The notes below the pieces were generated by a model. It was not told the origin of the DNA. It searched no databases and worked only from the letters and a program-made list of their open reading frames with translations. Of a stretch of DNA of 64,000 nt, positions 63,242-64,000 are shown one piece after another. Each line of letters begins with the position of its first letter. Position 1 is the stretch's first letter. The position numbers and the translations under genes were made by a program. This DNA is from Pseudomonas khavaziana (GTDB lineage Bacteria; Pseudomonadota; Gammaproteobacteria; Pseudomonadales; Pseudomonadaceae): NCBI RefSeq assembly GCF_019145205.1, contig NZ_JAHSTT010000004.1, forward strand, positions 372,001 through 436,000. The letters are read 5' to 3'.

Positions 63242-64000
63242 TTAGAAGCCTAAACTGGATAACAGGTCATCTACGTCATCCTGACCTGACATAACGTCTT
63301 CACGTTTATCGGCATGAATCTGCGGACCTTCACCCTTGGCGAGATGTTTTTGTGGATCTTTTTCCGAGAGGATCGCTTCACGGTCATGCTCGATGCCGGC
63401 AAAACGGTCGACCTGGCCGGCCATCAGCACCAATTTGAGCAAGTTGCTTTCCACTTCGGTGACCAACTGGGTCACGCGCTTGATCACCTGGCCGGTGAGG
63501 TCCTGGTAATCCTGGGCGAGCAGGATGTCGTTGAGGTTGCTGGCCACCGTGCGGTTTTCCTGCTCGCTGCGCGACAGGAAACCTTCGACCCGACGGGCCA
63601 ATTCCCGAAACTCTTCAGCCCCCACTTCGCGGCGCATGAAGCGGCCCCAGTCAACGCTCAAGGCCTGGGCTTCGCTGGCCATGCCATTGACCAACGGCGT
63701 GGCGTTTTCCACCAGGTCCATGGTGCGGTTGGCCGCCGCCTCGGTCAGCCTGACCACATAGGACAGGCGTTCGGTGGCGTCGGTGATTTGCGAAATCTCT
63801 TCGGCCTGGGGCATGCGCGGGTCAATCTGGAAATTGACGATCGCACTGTGCAGCTCGCGTGTGAGCTTGCCCACTTCCTGATACAGGCCGCGATCACGGG
63901 TCTGGTTAAGCTCATGGATCAACTGCACCGCATCGGCGAACTGGCCTTTTTCCAGGCTGTCGACCAAGCGGTGAGCATGTTTTTTCAGGGTCGACTCGAA
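63242..64000 (-). CDS. cheZ: CheY-P phosphatase CheZ (partial, start outside window)
   Basis: Protein phosphatase that removes phosphate from CheY, cut off by the window edge. 252 residues are visible, beginning in mid-frame at ...FESTLKKHAHRLVDSLEKG; the real start lies beyond 64000. The long helices include the catalytic region ILLAQDYQDLTGQVIKRV (Asp and Gln of the DYQDLTGQ motif), and the C-terminal CheY-binding tail is DDVDDLLSSLGF. It is 11 bp upstream of cheA in the same operon. Confidence 0.95.
   Translation of the reverse strand, partial: FESTLKKHAHRLVDSLEKGQFADAVQLIHELNQTRDRGLYQEVGKLTRELHSAIVNFQIDPRMPQAEEISQITDATERLSYVVRLTEAAANRTMDLVENATPLVNGMASEAQALSVDWGRFMRREVGAEEFRELARRVEGFLSRSEQENRTVASNLNDILLAQDYQDLTGQVIKRVTQLVTEVESNLLKLVLMAGQVDRFAGIEHDREAILSEKDPQKHLAKGEGPQIHADKREDVMSGQDDVDDLLSSLGF

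Overview
The window is a GC-rich chromosomal segment of a fluorescent Pseudomonas, most likely of the P. fluorescens group. The evidence is a pyoverdine locus (pvdS, pvdG, pvdL, pvdH and an MbtH-like gene), a minCDE block in the gene order familiar from P. aeruginosa, the cheZ-cheA-cheB-motCD-ParC-ParP-cheW block, an acyclic-terpene (atu) cluster, and many intergenic REP-type palindromes of two families (cores GGGAGCAAGC and GAGCAAGCTCGC). No tRNA, rRNA, CRISPR or prophage was recognised. The only intact mobile element is one IS3-family insertion.

Layout. 1-2.7 kb: NCS2 nucleobase permease and a Tsx/OmpK-like outer-membrane channel. 2.7-7.8 kb: patatin-like lipase and lipid A acyltransferase (minus strand), minC-minD-minE and an RluA-type pseudouridine synthase (plus strand). 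7.8-9.1 kb: IS3-family element inserted inside a REP palindrome. 9.1-14.5 kb: M18 aminopeptidase, a 58-residue membrane protein, a large MscS-family channel and an exported M20 amidohydrolase. 14.5-16.5 kb: mbtH-like gene and pvdH. 16.5-17.4 kb: AmpDh3-like amidase. 17.4-22.9 kb: a two-component system divergent from dsbD-tlpA-dsbG. 22.9-23.8 kb: a 668-bp compound inverted-repeat element with no convincing gene. 23.8-38.4 kb: pvdL, pvdG and divergent pvdS. 38.6-39.4 kb: periplasmic solute-binding protein. 39.5-48.5 kb: atuR and atuABCDEF. 48.5-50.4 kb: exonuclease, ppnP and a MOSC protein. 50.4-55.2 kb: cheV, an Hpt-like protein without the phospho-histidine, a NarX/NarL-type pair and a YegS-like lipid kinase. 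55.5-64 kb: DUF2802 protein, cheW, ParP-like, ParC-like, motD, motC, cheB, cheA and a partial cheZ.

How it works together. The pvdS promoter carries a Fur-box-like palindrome, so the iron-starvation sigma factor should be made only when iron is scarce. Candidate PvdS-type promoters (TAAAT or TAATT, 16 bp, CGT) lie upstream of pvdH (a perfect match), the mbtH-like gene and pvdG. PvdH supplies 2,4-diaminobutyrate. PvdL acylates and assembles the Glu-Tyr-Dab start of the peptide; its last adenylation domain has the textbook Dab code. The MbtH-like protein assists adenylation and PvdG is an editing thioesterase. The dsb module between the two pyoverdine parts has a tandem 11-bp repeat at its promoter that suits its OmpR-type regulator. 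The atu genes encode citronellol/geraniol catabolism through geranyl-CoA carboxylase and have two TetR-type operators between atuR and atuA. The last 8.5 kb encode the polar chemotaxis array, its ParC/ParP positioning proteins and the second flagellar stator.

Most genes are ordinary core or accessory Pseudomonas genes. The points most worth a second look are the Hpt-like protein at 51937-52386 with the palindromes around it, the compound inverted-repeat element at 23008-23675, the separate iron-starvation promoter of the mbtH-like gene, the dsbD operator, the four-copy motif in the CheA linker, and the REP dynamics (IS inside a REP, REP inside a REP).
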